Source: Lunularia cruciata (taxonomy: Eukaryota; Streptophyta; Marchantiopsida; Lunulariales; Lunulariaceae). Taken from it: DNA of 64,000 nt. Position numbers and translations under genes: made by a program. Shown here piece by piece: positions 9,560 through 23,315 of this stretch. The notes below the pieces were generated by a model, which made no database searches, was not told the origin of the DNA, and was given only the letters and a program-made list of their open reading frames with translations. Each line of letters opens with the position of its first letter. Position 1 is the first letter of the stretch. The DNA lies in the NCBI GenBank assembly GCA_948567375.1, contig OX419759.1, forward strand, positions 225,303 through 289,302, given 5' to 3'.

Positions 9560-12500
9560 AACTTTGGCTTCCAAACCTGATGATCTCTCAAGAATTTCAC
9601 CCTCTTTTGGTTCTACCCAATCTTACTCCTAACTCTTCTATTTCTACAATGTCTTCAATACAAACTACAATTGCACTAGTGGGTACCTTGTCTAATTCAT
9701 TATCCTCTACCCCACTCTTCTCTAATGTCTCCAATGTCAACTCCAAAGACACTTGTACTCCTACCTCTCTTACTTTGGGTCTTCTTACTTCTTGTACCTC
9801 ACTACAAAGTTTGTCTTACTCCGTCCTAGTGAGATCCAATCTGAGACACACATTGTCTCCTACCTCTAACATCTTCTTATCTCCACATTTTTGTAGTCAA
9901 ATTAACAAATTTTTCAACTCCATATCCTTTGCCTTTCTCTTGTGTGTCTCATATACCAATAATTTCAACTCATGCAATCTTGCTTCCTTGAGTTTACCCA
10001 CAACTTCTGTGCTCAGCATCACCTTGATTTCATTTACTACACTATTTACTTCATTTGCTTCTCCTACAATCTTGAGCTTCTCCTTCTTTCTTTCTTCCTC
10101 CAATTCAGTACGGTACATCTAGAGCTCATCTTCAAATTCAGCCTTCAATGCCTCCTTCTCCCTTTGATTCATAGAGATTTGCTCCTCTGATACCCTCACC
10201 AATCCTTGCAATCAATCTTCTTCTCTACCGCACTCTGCTAACTCTCAATTCCAAGCTTGATTTTTCTTAGCAGCCTTCTTCTTGAGACTTTCAAATTCTT
10301 GCTCCATCATTGTTGTACTTGCCTTTGAGTGTTTTAACTCTACTCTGGCAGCTGCAATTTCTCCCTTCAACATTGCAACCAAAGTTGTCATCTCCTTTGC
10401 CTCCTTATGATATTTTACTAAGTCTTCCCTCATTACTTCAAAGTGCTTACTCCAAAGAATCTCCTCAATCGGAAGTTCTTCCACTTCCATCTCTACTCTT
10501 GTTAGCTTACTTTGCAACAACAAGGTTTCCGCACTCCATTTCTTCACTATTGCCAACTCATTGTGCGCATTGAGATTGGCACTCACCATCTCTACTTTCT
10601 TCTATTGCAAGAACACCAACAGCATACACACTACTTTTGAGAAATATCCACTCCTTCACACTTCTTGTCATTGGCTCAGCCTTTGTCTTCATCTTCTAGC
10701 AACCCTACTTCTTGCACCTTACTCCAAAGTCATGATCTTCATACTTTCATTTGAGCTTTCCTCCCCTTCCATGACAACTTTACTGGGCCCCACCTTGGCT
10801 GCATGCACACTGTTCTTCCATCTGGCAGTTTGTGGTCGTGCCACAACTTCTTCCTCCTTCTTCTTACTTCCCTGTTCAATTGGTGAAACTTCTAGACTCA
10901 GCTTCCTTGCATCCATGATCGGCCTTTGGGTTTGCTGAACCTCCGCCTTGCCTTCACTACCACTACTTGATTCTTCACTTTGCAAAGTGAACTCTTCTTC
11001 TTCTCCTGACGCTTCTCCCTTCAATCCAACTTGTCCTTCCGACTCTTCTTTGGATTCTAGTGTGGATTCTTTCCTCTTCACCATCATTGCTGTTGGGTTA
11101 AGCTTTGGCACCTTCAAGGTCTGAATTGTTGCAAGGTGACTTTTAGGCTTGGTTTGTGAGCCGGCCTGTCTCTCACTCAGGATGAACCTCTGATGGCTAT
11201 TATGGTAGCGCACCATGGACTAAGAAGGCAAGGAACCCCAACTCCATCATACTCCTCCAAGGCTAACACTCCAAGACTCAAGACATTGCTCACTAGAGAA
11301 CTCAATGAGAGAGAGATAGTTGCAAATGAAAGGATGATGAGTACCTCCTCACCCCTTGTTTATATACTTGTGAAATAGTTATGTACCAAAGTTACTAATT
11401 ACTGTAGTAACTCAAGTTACTAGACTAAAAGTCAAGTAAAGTCAAAAAGTAGAAAGGAATATCCATTCACATGGGCATATTCCTCTTAGCATGTGGTCTT
11501 ATCTTGACCCAACCACTAATTCAAGGATTCCTTCACATGGGCTATCCTTGGACTAAAGAAGAATCCAAAACAAAAAGGCTTGCGGGCCCAAGAGTTCTCA
11601 ACTCTTTCCTCAAAGCCAAACACCTAGGAATAATACCAAGTCAACACACTAAAATCCAAAATAGTGATGTCATCTTTTCTACTTCCTCTAAAGTAAGGTC
11701 CCCTCTATCTTAGCTATGACTAACTTTAGCTAACCATGACTAATATAGAACCATCCTTTATCTCTATATAAATAATATCTCTTAAGTACTTGTAATACCA
11801 AGCTAAATATCACAATACCACACACATGCACAAATGAGTGTTATAGGTTCTCTTTCTAGCCCTCAAGATGTTAATTGTTACAATCTTCTCCTTCCTCCTT
11901 TTCTTGTAGTACTCATCCCCGTCTTGCACCCTCTCCATATAATATTGTTCATCTGCATCTGCTTCCTTCCACAGATCCGGATGAAAGTGCAAGCGCATTT
12001 GATTTCTTTCTTTTGCAGTCAACAAGTTCAACCGAAAGTAAAAATGTGCTGCAAAGGGCATGAAATAATTTGGTGGCATATCCATTCTCCACCTCAAAAT
12101 CATCTGCCCTACTCTTTGATGCAAACATTTTGCCCAATCTACTGCCTCTCCTGCAAACATTTGGTGAAAGAACACCGCCTATTGCATCATAACGTAGGTG
12201 GTTTGCTTTGGCTTGAACATTGCCATCATTGCGCTTACAATCCCTCTTGCGCGGGGTCTCTATAACTATCCACCTTATACTCATTCTTAGTTTGAGGTTG
12301 ATTGAACGAGTTCCTCAATTTGCTAATCTCTTTTGAAGCATCACACTTCCAATAGAAGGTGGTACCTCCTACCTCTCCTACCTCTTTCCTTACGACTACT
12401 CTCCAATCCAACTCCGTCCATCAAGCTGGGTTTCCTCTCTCCCCTTGTGCTTTGGTCCATCCTTGCAATTGCTAGCTGTGATTTTTACCATGAAACCTAG

Positions 12501-12650
12501 AAAACTGAAGTTCTAGCTCTAAGCCAGAAACGTGATACAAAGTCTTGCCAAGACTTTGATCCACACTATTACTTCTAACCTAAAAATTGCAAGTCTCCTC
12601 ACCGCACTCTGCTTACTCACTTTTGGGGTCATAGTGTATTTCCTCATCTT
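9560..12650 (-). pseudogene. LTR-embedded coiled-coil frame, copy C (decayed)
   Basis: Same frame as in the other family-1 LTRs, read right to left. The globular-domain pieces are at about 11880-12650 (FHQMFAGEAVDWAKCLHQR, MPFAAHFYFRLNLL). The acidic linker is at 10719-11180 (GEEEEFTLQSEESSSGSEG), and coiled-coil segments at 9900-10590 (ARLHELKLLVYETHKRKAKD). An unrelated insert splits it at about 11185-11845, and many stops and frameshifts are present. The ATG equivalent is lost in the decayed sequence near 12650, where copy D was inserted. Confidence 0.6.
11185..11845 (+). mobile_element. Possible solo LTR of an unidentified element inside copy C
   Basis: About 660 bp with no similarity to the aligned part of other family-1 copies, interrupting the linker of the coiled-coil frame. 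It contains a good plus-strand TATA box (TATATAAATA at 11765-11774) followed by 70 bp of A/T- and C-rich sequence ending in CACACACATGCACA. This arrangement resembles a short LTR. I could not find a target duplication, so the borders are approximate and the identity is uncertain. Confidence 0.4.
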
Positions 12651-12671
12651 CTTTTTGTGAAAGATCATTCT

Positions 12672-15600
12672 TGTGGCAACCCGGCAAATATCACTTTTGC
12701 AGTAATCGGGTCAGTAAAGTTTGTTCCCGCAGAGATACTATCCAGAATTGGTCAAATACGAAGTCAAAAGTCACAATTGCAGTTCTTCTTGATGGCTTCT
12801 TTAATCTCATAGGTAGAAACTACACCCAGAAGAGAGTAACAAGCTCACAATCTTGACAACTTGTCACGAATACACACATATAATCACATCATAGTCAATT
12901 CTGTCCAAACAACTCTTGATTGTGATGATTCAGATTCTCCCAAAGACGACACTTCACTACAAAGACCAATTTCGCCTCAGAATTGTGTTCCACCCCTCCA
13001 CTGAAGGCACAACTTCCTTGATCAAAATTGCTTCACATCAACTTTGTACTGCACTCACCAATGTAGAATACTAACAACACTACAATTCCTCTCAGATCTG
13101 TCAAGGCATTGCTCCGATGCACTTCACTCAGGATCAAACACACAGAATGAAGATCAAGGCTGTAGATTCCAACATCCACAGACACACTGACTTGCTCTTC
13201 GGAATTCTCCACACACTCACAAATACAAACACAAAATTGACAATCGGAATAAGCTTAAGCGACGAGTACTGAGAACAACACTTCGCTTTATCTATCTTCG
13301 GAAATGTGAATACTAAATAACATCGTATTGCGAATGCTTCACTTAAATACTGAAGCAAACGGCAGATTTGCCTACCTAAGCACCGCTTCCTAACATCTCT
13401 TCCTACATACAGATCCTAAGTGACAATTAATCTCTTCATATCTGCCCTTTCCTATCTTAGAATTGACTTCTATCCCGATTCGATGTCGACCTCATCATCG
13501 GCTTCCAACCCCGATGATCTTCTTGCTATTTCACCTTCTTCGGGTATGACTGATTCTACTAATTTCTTTACTAATTCTACAACTTCTTCACTACAATCTG
13601 TAATTGAACTCTGGTTTACTCCATCTACACTCTTATTTCCCGACCCACTCTTCTCTAATGTGTCAATTGTCAAGTCCGATGACACTTGAGTTTCTACATC
13701 TGCAACATTGGGTTTCTTCTCCACTGTCACACTATTCCAAATTTTCTCTAACTCTGAATTGACTAAATCTAGCCTAAGACTAACATTATTTTCTACCTCC
13801 AACACTTTTCTATCTACGCGTTCTCTCAACAGAATTAGCAAGGTATTCATATCCACATCCTTGGGTCTTCGCTTCCAAGTCTTCTGCACAAGTAACTTCA
13901 ACTCATGCAGACAAGCTTCTTCCAATCTTCCTTCAGCCTCCGTGCTTAAGATTGCTCGTAATTTCCCCGCAATGTCTCCTACTAATTCTGATGTGTATCC
14001 TCGAGAACGCTCCACCTTCAACTCCTCCCGATACATCTGCAACTCGTCTTCGTATTCTGCAGCGAGCATCTTCTTCTTCTCTGCATACTGCATTTTTTGC
14101 TGCTCCGCACTCTTGACAAGTTCTCGTAAATGCCCTTCTTCTTCTTGCCTGGACTCCAATTCTCTCTGCCATGCTTGATCTTTTGTTGCGGCACTCTTCT
14201 TCAAGCTGTCCAACTCTTGCTCCATCACGATGGTCATCGCCTTCAGATGAACATTCTCAACACGCACATTACTCACTTCCTCCTGCATCTTGCTGAGCCA
14301 CATTGCCTGCTCCTTCAACTCTCGGGCTTGCTTTTGCAGTTCTTTCTCTTTCTCTGCACAACTCCCTTGTAGCACGCTTAGCATTTTCTTCCTCGAGTCT
14401 TCCTCCCTCCGAAGATCTTCAATTTCCACACTTCTTCGGATTTGATGCTCCTACAGCTCTTGCACTTCCTTCAACAGATGCTTCACCACCTGCAGCTCAT
14501 TCATCCCTTTCCTTCAATCTTGGGCAATTCCCATACGATGTTCTTTCAACAACTCGAGCAACGGTGTGACCACCCTTGTCAAATATGCTATCCCGCTGAA
14601 GTTGTCTTCTTCATCATTGCCACCTTCTTTTGGAGTCTTCTCCTGCATCATTGGCTCCTTCATCCAAAGTCGCAATCTTTGTATCTTCATCGTGTCGGCA
14701 TTATCTTCGTCTTGGCCTCTTGAACTCGGCCCCGCGGGATACTCCTTCTTTGCTTTGAGTTTTGGCTTGTTCTCCACCATTGCCTTGCCAGCCTCACTTA
14801 CCACCACCGATTGCTAGACTTTGGGCTCTCCCTCACTTTCGCTACCCGACTCCTCACTTTTCAACGTGAGCTCTTCTTCTTCTGAGTCCTCTTCTTGCAA
14901 CTCAGTTTCTTCATCTGACTTCGATCCCAATGATGCCCTTCTCACGATGTTAGTAGTCTTCAACATCAGCCTCCAAGTCTTGTGTTGGATGGGCCATGAT
15001 TTGGCTTCTTTGGGTTTACTTTGCTTCTTCGTCTTTGGATTGGCAACATCTTCGATCTTCCACTGTCCCGTTTTTGCAAAGTACTCATCATTTGCCCGTA
15101 GATGAAGCATATACTATTGCTCCTCTTTTTCGGCTTCTTATCTCAAATTGGGGTGCATGTGAGAGACCATACGATGATGCTCGTCTTCAGAGAGCAAGTT
15201 CAGCCCAAAGTAGAAATGTGCTACAAATGGTGCAAAATAATGCGGTGGTGAGCCCGTTCTCCAATTCACCACCATCTGCCTTGTTCGGTGATGGAAGCAC
15301 TTTGCCCAATTCACTGGTACTCCTGCAAACATCTGATGGAAGAAGACGGCCTGCTGCATGGTTACGTACGTTGTTTGCTCCGGCTTGAACATGGCCATCA
15401 TCGCCCCCACGATACTTCTTTGGATCGGGTCCCGATAGGACTCCACCTTGTAACCATTTGTAGTTCTTGGAGCGAAAAACGAATTGCAAATCTTTGCCGT
15501 CTCCTCTGGAGCATCACACTTTCGATAGAAGGTGATCCCTATCGGCTCTCCTGCTTCTCTCCCCAGGACTAACTTCCAATCCGACTCAGTCCACGAGCCG

Positions 15601-16360
15601 GATTGCCTCTCTTCCCCTCCACTTCGGGCCCCTCCTCACAATTACTGGCAGCGATCTCTGCCATCACTCTTGGGAAACTGAAATTCTAGTTCCATGCTAA
15701 AAAGGTAATACGAAGTCTAACCAAGACTTCAATCCTAGCTACTACATCTACTCTTTGAATTGCAAAACCTCTCATTGCCAGCACGTTGGCCACCTTCTTC
15801 GCCATGATTTGTTCTCTCGTTCTACGCTGTTGGAAGATCAGCCCCTCTCTTGGACAAGACACTCTAACTCCCTTAGGGTTTCAAAAAATTCACTCTCAAC
15901 GGGCTTTGGGACACGCATTACTGCAAGACAACTACTCAAAAGAATTGGAAATTTACTCAACAAATTCAACTTCCCCCTACGTAGTCACAATTTTATATTG
16001 CCCCGAATCACAGTCATTCTTTAGTCAATTTCATCTGTGAATTTTCTCTCTTCTACGTGCCCTCCCTGTCACTGTCAAGACATGCTTCTTGTGCCCCCGC
16101 CATTTTTTGAAATGTACTTTCTTGCCACGTACAGAGGTTGTTAAACGGTCTTCATCATTCCTGCCCAAAGATGATGATCTTTGGCCTGTTTCCGGCGTAC
16201 GACTCTTCCGAGTACCTCCATCATCAGATCCGATGTCAGCTTCTTCGGCTTTCCTCTGAAGTTACTTTTGCCTCTTCTTTGTTTGCAATTTGACTTTTCC
16301 ATGCTTACTTCATCTTTTAAACACTACTAACTATAAAAAACAAAAAATGTGGGTACCACA
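12672..16360 (-). mobile_element. Family-1 solo LTR (copy D), 3.69 kb, TSD ATTCT
   Basis: Plus-strand ends are TGTGGCAACCCGGC (12672) and TGTGGGTACCACA (ending 16360). The flanks are ATTCT at 12667-12671 and ATTCT at 16361-16365, a perfect 5-bp target duplication. There is no internal region or second LTR between the flanks, so it is a solo LTR left by LTR-LTR recombination. It is nested inside another family-1 LTR of the same orientation (copy C). It carries the best preserved coiled-coil segment in the window. Confidence 0.92.
13470..15805 (-). pseudogene. LTR-embedded coiled-coil frame, copy D (about 778 codons)
   Basis: The start ATG is at 15803-15805 (MAKKVANVLAMRG) and the frame ends at the stop near 13470. 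The segment 13470-14429 is open for 319 codons. It contains the coiled coil (EIEDLRREEDSRKKMLSVLQ; QKQARELKEQAMWLSKMQEE) and the C-terminal tail with ETQVSSDLTIDTLEKSGSG, conserved in copies E, H and I. The globular domain is at about 15140-15800 (KVLPSPNKADG region in shifted frames; FHQMFAGVPVNWAKCFHHRT). The linker at 14814-15110 is acidic. A handful of stops and frameshifts mean it cannot be made intact. The domain order is identical to the other copies. Confidence 0.72.
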
Positions 16361-16628
16361 ATTCTCTAGATCCTAACCCACTCTTCTTCCTACGGATGTG
16401 CAATTTTCATTACTTTGGGTCAACTCTAAATAGGGACATGGTAGTGTTTGGATATTGTGCTACTTTTTGACAAAACTCCTGATTTTATAGTCTTGTGCGG
16501 ATCGGTCATTCTTCAATTGTTTCTCCTCTCTAGTCACCAATTCTGTGGGCTTGGTTTCTTGTCACTATCAAGAACTTCTTGATCCGGAGGCCATTACTTT
16601 CTTCCCGCATACTTTCTTTATTGGGCCG

Positions 16629-19600
16629 CAATACGTGCTTTGGAGCCTAGAGGAGCATCAGTGGAGTTGGACCCATAGAGAAGAGAGGTTGGGAGATAGG
16701 TCAGACTTCCTTAGTCTTTCATGCTCTTTGTGGCCTTATAGATGCCATCCATGGCTCCTAGACATCATAGTGCAGGTGTGGTAGGTGGTGATAGGATGCA
16801 TGATGGACTACCTACTAGCCAACCATTGGTATTACATAGACTAAGTCTAGCATGATGTTGTGGGCAGCTCAGCTGATTATGCACTTTCTATTATTCTTAG
16901 CCAGTGACATGTGTACATTGGGAGTTGATCCAAACCCAATGTTTTGGTTGACTGCCATGCTTTGTGAGAGTAGGGATGATGTGGTCCCCACTACTAGATC
17001 AAGGGTGGTTGATAGTGGAGTTGACTTGGTTGAGGAGCATGGGATCTGCTCAATGACCAATGGTTTATGGCAGGCAACAACAACTAGCTTGGAGGAGTTA
17101 CCAACTAGATCGGCCTTTGAGAGAGTGCGGTTTACACCTAGAGTTGTCCAATTGGATAACAAGAGGGGGACTTTTTTTTGGTGGGACTTTCAAGGAAGGT
17201 TTATACACCATAGAGGGTCTTACTAGACTCTGGTGCATAGCTCTTTTTGTGGGCAAAGGTTGAAATTGTTGGTCTAGAGTTACGGAAGACCAATGTGGAG
17301 AGTTGTCCATTAAATTTGAACATCTCTAGGAGGTGGTTCTACATAGTACATCACATGTGGATAGCTTGTTGTTCAGATTCAGCCCCATCATCCAACTGAT
17401 AGTTCTGTGGTGAGAGCTCACCCATTGCAACCATAGCTGAGTCATAGGATGTGTTAGTTGGGCTAGCAATGTTATACCCCATGGGTTTCAGTTTTGACTA
17501 TTAGGAGGAGATAGCCTCCTATAGACCAACTTGGCAGTCAAGTGAGGGACAAGTATGCCACCTACCTATAAGATTTAATAATGGCCATCTTGGCTACTAT
17601 AGTCTAGGATCATGGCGGATTTAGTTTTAGCTTTCAATAGGTTTGTTACTTGGCCTAGTGATTTATTGGAGGGGAATGCCTATATAGAGGATACTCTAGT
17701 ACCAAAGGACATCACTTGGATTTGGAGTACGAGTGAGATTGTTCTATCCAGCTTGGATGTTCCATTGTGGAGTTTAGAGGAGGCATTGTAGCAACATGCA
17801 GATCAGTTGGTGCAACAAGCTTGGAGTGGAGCCTTTGTACCACTAGGTGACTTGTCTGAGGATGAGCCTCCAAATTTGGTTACCTTGACACCTCTAGATA
17901 GCATACTCATTGCTTGGCAATATCCAATAGAGGAAGTATGTCTATTGGAAGTTGTTTGATGAGATTAATATTGGACTAGCTAAAGTATTATAAGTGGGTA
18001 TACAAGTACAAAGATACTTGTATGTGGAGAGAGATGAGACTACTAGCAAGTCTCTCTATGTCATGTAGCACACTTGGTCTATTGGTATCTTGAGCTATGT
18101 TAGCAATTAAGGTTACCAAAAGACCTTACCAACATACATTTCCTTGTTGGGAGTGCAAGATTTAGAGAGACATGGTCCCATTCATTTGTTGATTTTTGGA
18201 TGGCCATGTTAGGGACATACATGTGCTAGTCAAGGTTTGGGTCTTTAGAATCCTTGTTCTAGTGTGTTTTGGGAGATGTTACAGATATTATGACATCTTT
18301 AGGTTCATCAGTCTGTTTCTCCAACTTACCTTTTGGAGAACATTCCTTTGATGGATGATTCTCACACCCAAGGAGTGGTGAGTACAGATAATATACATTC
18401 TTGGATGAGGCTTACCATGTTATTAGATGCATTTAGAGTGGGATCATGGGCTCATCACCTTTGTCTTTGGTGGACAAACCTCTTACCTAGAAAGGTTCTA
18501 TAGTGCGGTTATGATGGGATTCAATGACTAGACCACATCATTGTTGATGATATCTTGGATGTTGGGCATCAATCTCAAATGGTGGTAGTGGTTGATAGGT
18601 CACCTATGATAGTGGTTAACATAGTTGGACAGCCCAGAGCCACTTTCCTACACTTAGGAGTTTCCCAAGCTCCCATGCTTTTTGAGAAGGTCTTGGACTA
18701 ATTTGGGACTCACAGTTACAGTAGTTGGTGGAGCCCAATGCCGATAAGAGAGGGAGAGCAATGGGTTTTGCACTGGTATTATTGTTGTTCCAACAATGTT
18801 AAAGGCATCCAAGCATCAAGTGTTAGATTGGGCTATGGACCTAAAATGTTTACTTGGATTGTGAGCCTTGGCTTAGCAGAGCAACGTAGGATGTGCTTGA
18901 TAAGCATCACACTCGAGCACTTGTGAGCTCTATGTCTATCAAGATGATTTAGGCACATGCTAGTGGTGATGGACCAAGTGGATATGGTATTCTTGGGACA
19001 CAACCAGTGGCTACTAGGGAGAGTGGTCTACTTGGAGCCCATCTAGGTAAGCATGGGCTACTTGGATTACACTCTTGGTCTACTTGGGATACGGCTAGAG
19101 GACATATGGAGCTTGAAACTAGATCAGAAGGAGTTTTTCACATTCAGTTTGGGATCTTTAGTGGTTTGGAGCATGACACTATTGCTCCCAAGGGCCCAAT
19201 GTAGCAGCCAGTCAGTACGTCTTCCATTCCTACAATAGTTATAGAGGATACTTGGGAGCTAGATCTTGGACCCAAGCTTACAAGAGAGGAAAGATAGAGG
19301 GTCTGGAGGTTCTTGGGGAGCTACACAAGTTTTTTGATTTTAGTGAAGGATTTGGGTGCTCTAGAAGGACCTAGTATTTGGATTGAGCTGACTAGCGATA
19401 CATCAATTTTTTGACATCTCCATTGGTATAGTGATATGAGGAGAACATTGATGGAGAGTCAGAGTAGTGACCTTTTTGAGGCTAGTTTGGTGGAGATTTC
19501 ACATGGAGAGTATGCATCAGCTACTGTGATGCCAACCAAGAAGGATATGCATGGCAACTACATAGATAGGTGGATGTGTTCAAATTACCATCCTATCAAC

Positions 19601-22303
19601 CGACAGACTAGGGCTGATTGGTATGCTATGCTTACACCGGAGGAGATCTTTGATGCAATTGGGTATGTAAAAGTCTTCAATAGTTTGGATCTTCAAGTAG
19701 GATATCATCAATTGCTGATCAAAGAGGAGGACAAGTCCAAGATAGCATTTAGGCTATTGATCATCATGGGAAGGATATGTTACATTAGTGGAGGTTTTTA
19801 CCATTTGGGTTAAAGAATGGTCTTGGTGAGTTTTATAGGTTCATAGATAGGATCCTAGCTGGATTGGGTTTTGCTCGGTGCTATATTGATGACATTTTGG
19901 TCCATAGCACTACGGTGGATGAGCATGAGAGACATTTGTTGGAGGTGTTTGAGAGCTTGAGATCTCATGGACTCAAATTATATCTTGGGAATTGTAGGAT
20001 TCTTTCATGAGCAGGTTGAGTATTTAGGTCACACTATCTACCCTAGAGGACTTGGTGTTTAGCAGACCAAGTTGAAAGCTATTACTCATATTCCTTGGCC
20101 TACGGATGTGAGCAGAGTGCAAGCATTCCTTGGGTTGGCAAATTTCTATCACCGCAACGTTAGAGGATTTTGTGCCATTGCCAAGGCCTTGACAAAGCTC
20201 ACTAAGCTTACACAAGAGTGGTGTTGGGAAGATAAGTAGGAGAGAGCTTTTGCAGAGCTCAAGGAGAGGTTGACATCTGCTTGAGGAGACTGATTAGAGG
20301 ATGACCATTTCAGGTTCACACTGATTGGAGAATGCTGGGGCTTAGAGTAGTGCTCACCCAACATGATGATGAGGAGAAGGAGTTTGTGGTGGCCTATGCT
20401 AGTTGTTCCAACAATTTAGAGGAGGCAAAGAACAACTCATAAGAGGGAGAGTACTTGGCAGTAATATGGGCAGTAGGACATTTCTGATGTTACCTATTTA
20501 GTAACCCCTTTACTCTCATCACTAATCATCAGCCATTGAAGTGGTTGATGGAGTCCAACAACCTTTCAAGGAAGCTTGCACGATGGACTTTAATTTTATA
20601 GGAGTATGATTTCATGGTTATTTATACACTTGGAGTGGTGGTGAATTGTGATGCAGATGGGTTGAGTAGAAACCCATGTCCTAGCCAATAAGATCAGACT
20701 GGAGTACATTGGCATGGTGAGATAGATGAGAAGATGGTGCCAGGTTGGCATGCATATACCTTTCTTTTTATATTTTCTGAGGCTTTAGTGGTATCTCTTT
20801 CAATACATATAGGAGTTATTGAGGTTACATATCCAGACAATGGAGATAGTGGTACAATTCAGCAAGACATTCATGATGATGTCTTAGTTATGGACTATTT
20901 TTACACTTGTGTTGTGGATGGCACAATTGGGGCCAAGGAGAGAAACCATGTTCTTTAATGGGCTAGATAGTTTAGATTGGAGTGCAAACACCTTCTTCAT
21001 GTATGGGAGGATGGTAGAGTGCAAATAGTACCACTTCCATCTCAAAGACCATAGTTGGTCAGTCATACTAATGAAGAGCTAGGACATTTTGGAGTAAAGC
21101 ATACATATAGCTTACTCCAAAGTCATTATTGGTGGTATGGTATGCAAAAAAATGTACAATAGTTTGTTGTCAGATGTGTGGTTTGTGACCAAATTAGAGC
21201 ATCATTTAATGCTCTTATGCCACAATTACACCCATTACTTATCATGGGATTGAGTTACCACTTGAGTTTGGATTTTGTTGGACCTTTACCATTGACTATG
21301 AGACACCATTGGTATGTTTAGGTGATGGTGGAGAAATTCTCTGAGTTGACTAAGTTGATGGCACTTCTTGACAAGTCTAGTGGAGGGACGGCTTACTTGT
21401 TCCTGGATCTGGTTCTCATTCATTTTGGTGCACCAATTGAGGTTTTGACTAATCAGGGTAGAGAGTTCTTGGGGGAGTTTCAGGTCTTGTGTGACAAGGC
21501 TTTGATTGATCATTGCACTACCTTCTAAGATCACCCTAAGGCAGATGATTTAGTAGAGAGAGTGGTTCAGGTAGTGAAGAGAGAAAAGTATGGTTTGCAA
21601 AGAGGCCACTTGGGAGATTGGGATCTCTAGTTATCTTGGTTGGCCATGGGCTATTGGTTCAGCCAGTAAGCCTCCCTAACATCCTTCTCTCCTTGCTTTC
21701 TACTCTGTGGACAAGATCTAGATTTAATTGCAATCATTTGTCAAGATGCTACTATAATGTTAGACTTGGATGATCTAGATGTATGGATGAGCGCATGTTC
21801 TCAATGGGCAGAGATCTTTTGAAGATTGATGCCAATGGCCTTTGAGAACTTGGTAATTGCTCAATATAAGGATACCTTACACTATGCTACCATTTGAGGA
21901 GGAGGTTATAGACCCTTGATTTTTCAATTTCATCCAAGTGACTATGTATATCTACAACAAATAACATTGATGACACTTGATGTTTCCATCGACTGCACTA
22001 TCTTGAGAGTACACAAGGTTTTTGCCATATGAAGTCCTTGCATTGGAAGGACATAATGGTGTTGTTTGGAAATATCATGTGCCCAATTGTGTGCCATGCC
22101 ACCTCCCAAACATTGATGGTACTATGGACCCAAGCTTGGCACTTGTACAAGTAGGCTTGAGGTATATGTTATGTGATTTTTTTGGTGGAGCTGCTATTAT
22201 GTTAGTGTGTGATTGTTGTTCAAGAGGATGGCATATGGTATGTATGACTTCTCCCCTCTCGGTGGTTCCTTAAGGATATTGGTTATGTCCTAGATGTACT
22301 TGA
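16629..22303 (+). pseudogene. Family-2 gag-pol remnant with C-terminal PHD finger (first copy)
   Basis: Domains in order: end of gag (16629-17100); protease with VLLDSGA at 17217-17237 (catalytic Asp in DSG) followed by a stop; RT with VKVFNSLDLQVGYHQLL at about 19665-19720 and the YIDD active site at 19883-19894; FLGLANFYH near 20128; RNase H with SRNPCPSQ end near 20690; integrase zinc finger (GHFGVKHTYSLLQSHYWW, CVVCDQ) at about 21080-21200; and a core with LDFVGPLPLT and VLTNQGREF, where the second catalytic Asp has become Asn. A C-terminal PHD-like module is at about 22158-22303, with its first Cys changed to Tyr (YMLCDFF) but VCDCCSRGWHMVCM and WLCPRCT kept. Many stops make it non-functional. 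It is the same lineage as 41651-44084. Confidence 0.8.
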
Positions 22304-22390
22304 CCTATAAATATTTCATCCTTTATATGGTACAGATTACAGGCAGGTGACTAACAATGGGGCTTGAGAGCACCCGGCCTCTTGATGTTA

Positions 22391-23315
22391 TTCTTTTTCA
22401 TTATTTATTTCTATTTGAGCATAGTCAAAGTTCTTGTGCAATTTCTCTAATTTTGCTTTTTTCTCCTTCAACTCCTCCTTTTGTCACTCTAGATAACCAC
22501 CACCTAGATCATCAAGGCGCTATTGTCAGATTGATGCATCCACCTAAAGTATTTTGGCTTCCTCCTCACTCTTCAACAACCTTAGCTTCAATTCAAGATA
22601 TCTTCTTTGAGCTACTTCATCAAATGAAGCTTGTTCTTCACTTCTGGATATTCCTTCTACTATAGCATCCACTCCTACAAGTACACTAACAGTAGACAAA
22701 TTACACTTGATAAATAGTTTACTCCCTAGGATGTATTAGTAGCCATGTCTCCTTTATCTTTTGCCATTGATACTGTAACCCAAAGTCTTGATCTCCTCAC
22801 TTTAAGGCTAACATCTTCCAAGATCTCCTCTCCTTCTTCTCTCATCTTCCAAGCTCTCCTCTCCTTCTCCATCTTCCAAGCTCTCCTCAACCTCAGGTTC
22901 ACTTGGTCTTGCCTGAGCAACTCTAACAAGCTTTTAGGATTGTACTCCTCTCTAGCTCACTACCCAAAATTCATCCTCCTCCAAAATATCTTCCTGTGGC
23001 AAATCCATGCAAGGGTTGTGGCCTTCTTCCATGTGATCAATCTCTTTATGGAAATCTTGGTGTGATCCTCCTTCAACTTCTTCTTCCATAGGTTGTTGGA
23101 CTTTAGGTTCACCTTCACTCCTGCTACTTGATATTTCACTCCACAGAGTCATCTTCTCCTCCAAATCTCCACAATTTGACTATGCTTCTTCCTCAACTCA
23201 ACTTTGGATGACAAGTCCACCACCACCATCTCTTGAGTTCAACCTCCAAGTAGTTCTTCCCTTCCCCAAGGACACCATATCTACGGGTCTACTTCACTTC
23301 TTTAACTTTAGTATT
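22391..23315 (-). mobile_element. Family-1 LTR (copy G), left part
   Basis: Minus-strand coiled-coil and acidic-linker sequence of the family-1 LTR frame (for example GATGCATCCACCTAAAGTA, matching the region near 50830). It begins abruptly at about 22391 against the 3' flank of the first family-2 copy. It is cut at 23315 by the 5' LTR of the second family-2 element, and the rest of the same LTR resumes at 44898. Copy G therefore hosts the whole 23316-44897 insertion. Confidence 0.65.

Larger units (their letters stand above)
8752..16628 (-). mobile_element. Family-1 LTR (copy C), minus strand, interrupted by copy D and another insert
   Basis: Plus-strand left end TTTGACAACCTGTCAAATAT corresponds to the family-1 LTR 3' terminus. 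The sequence runs through the non-coding part and the coiled-coil frame to 12671, is interrupted by copy D (12672-16360), and continues at 16366 with U3-type sequence. The right end is eroded: it stops near 16628 without reaching TGTGGTACCCACA, and about 50 bp of the family-2 host sequence is lost there. A further insert of about 660 bp sits at about 11185-11845. Confidence 0.75.

Noticed and set aside
13708..14569. Several plus-strand frames rich in Ser, Phe and Cys
   Set aside because: They are complementary-strand shadows of the minus-strand coiled-coil frame (Lys/Glu-rich codons read backwards).
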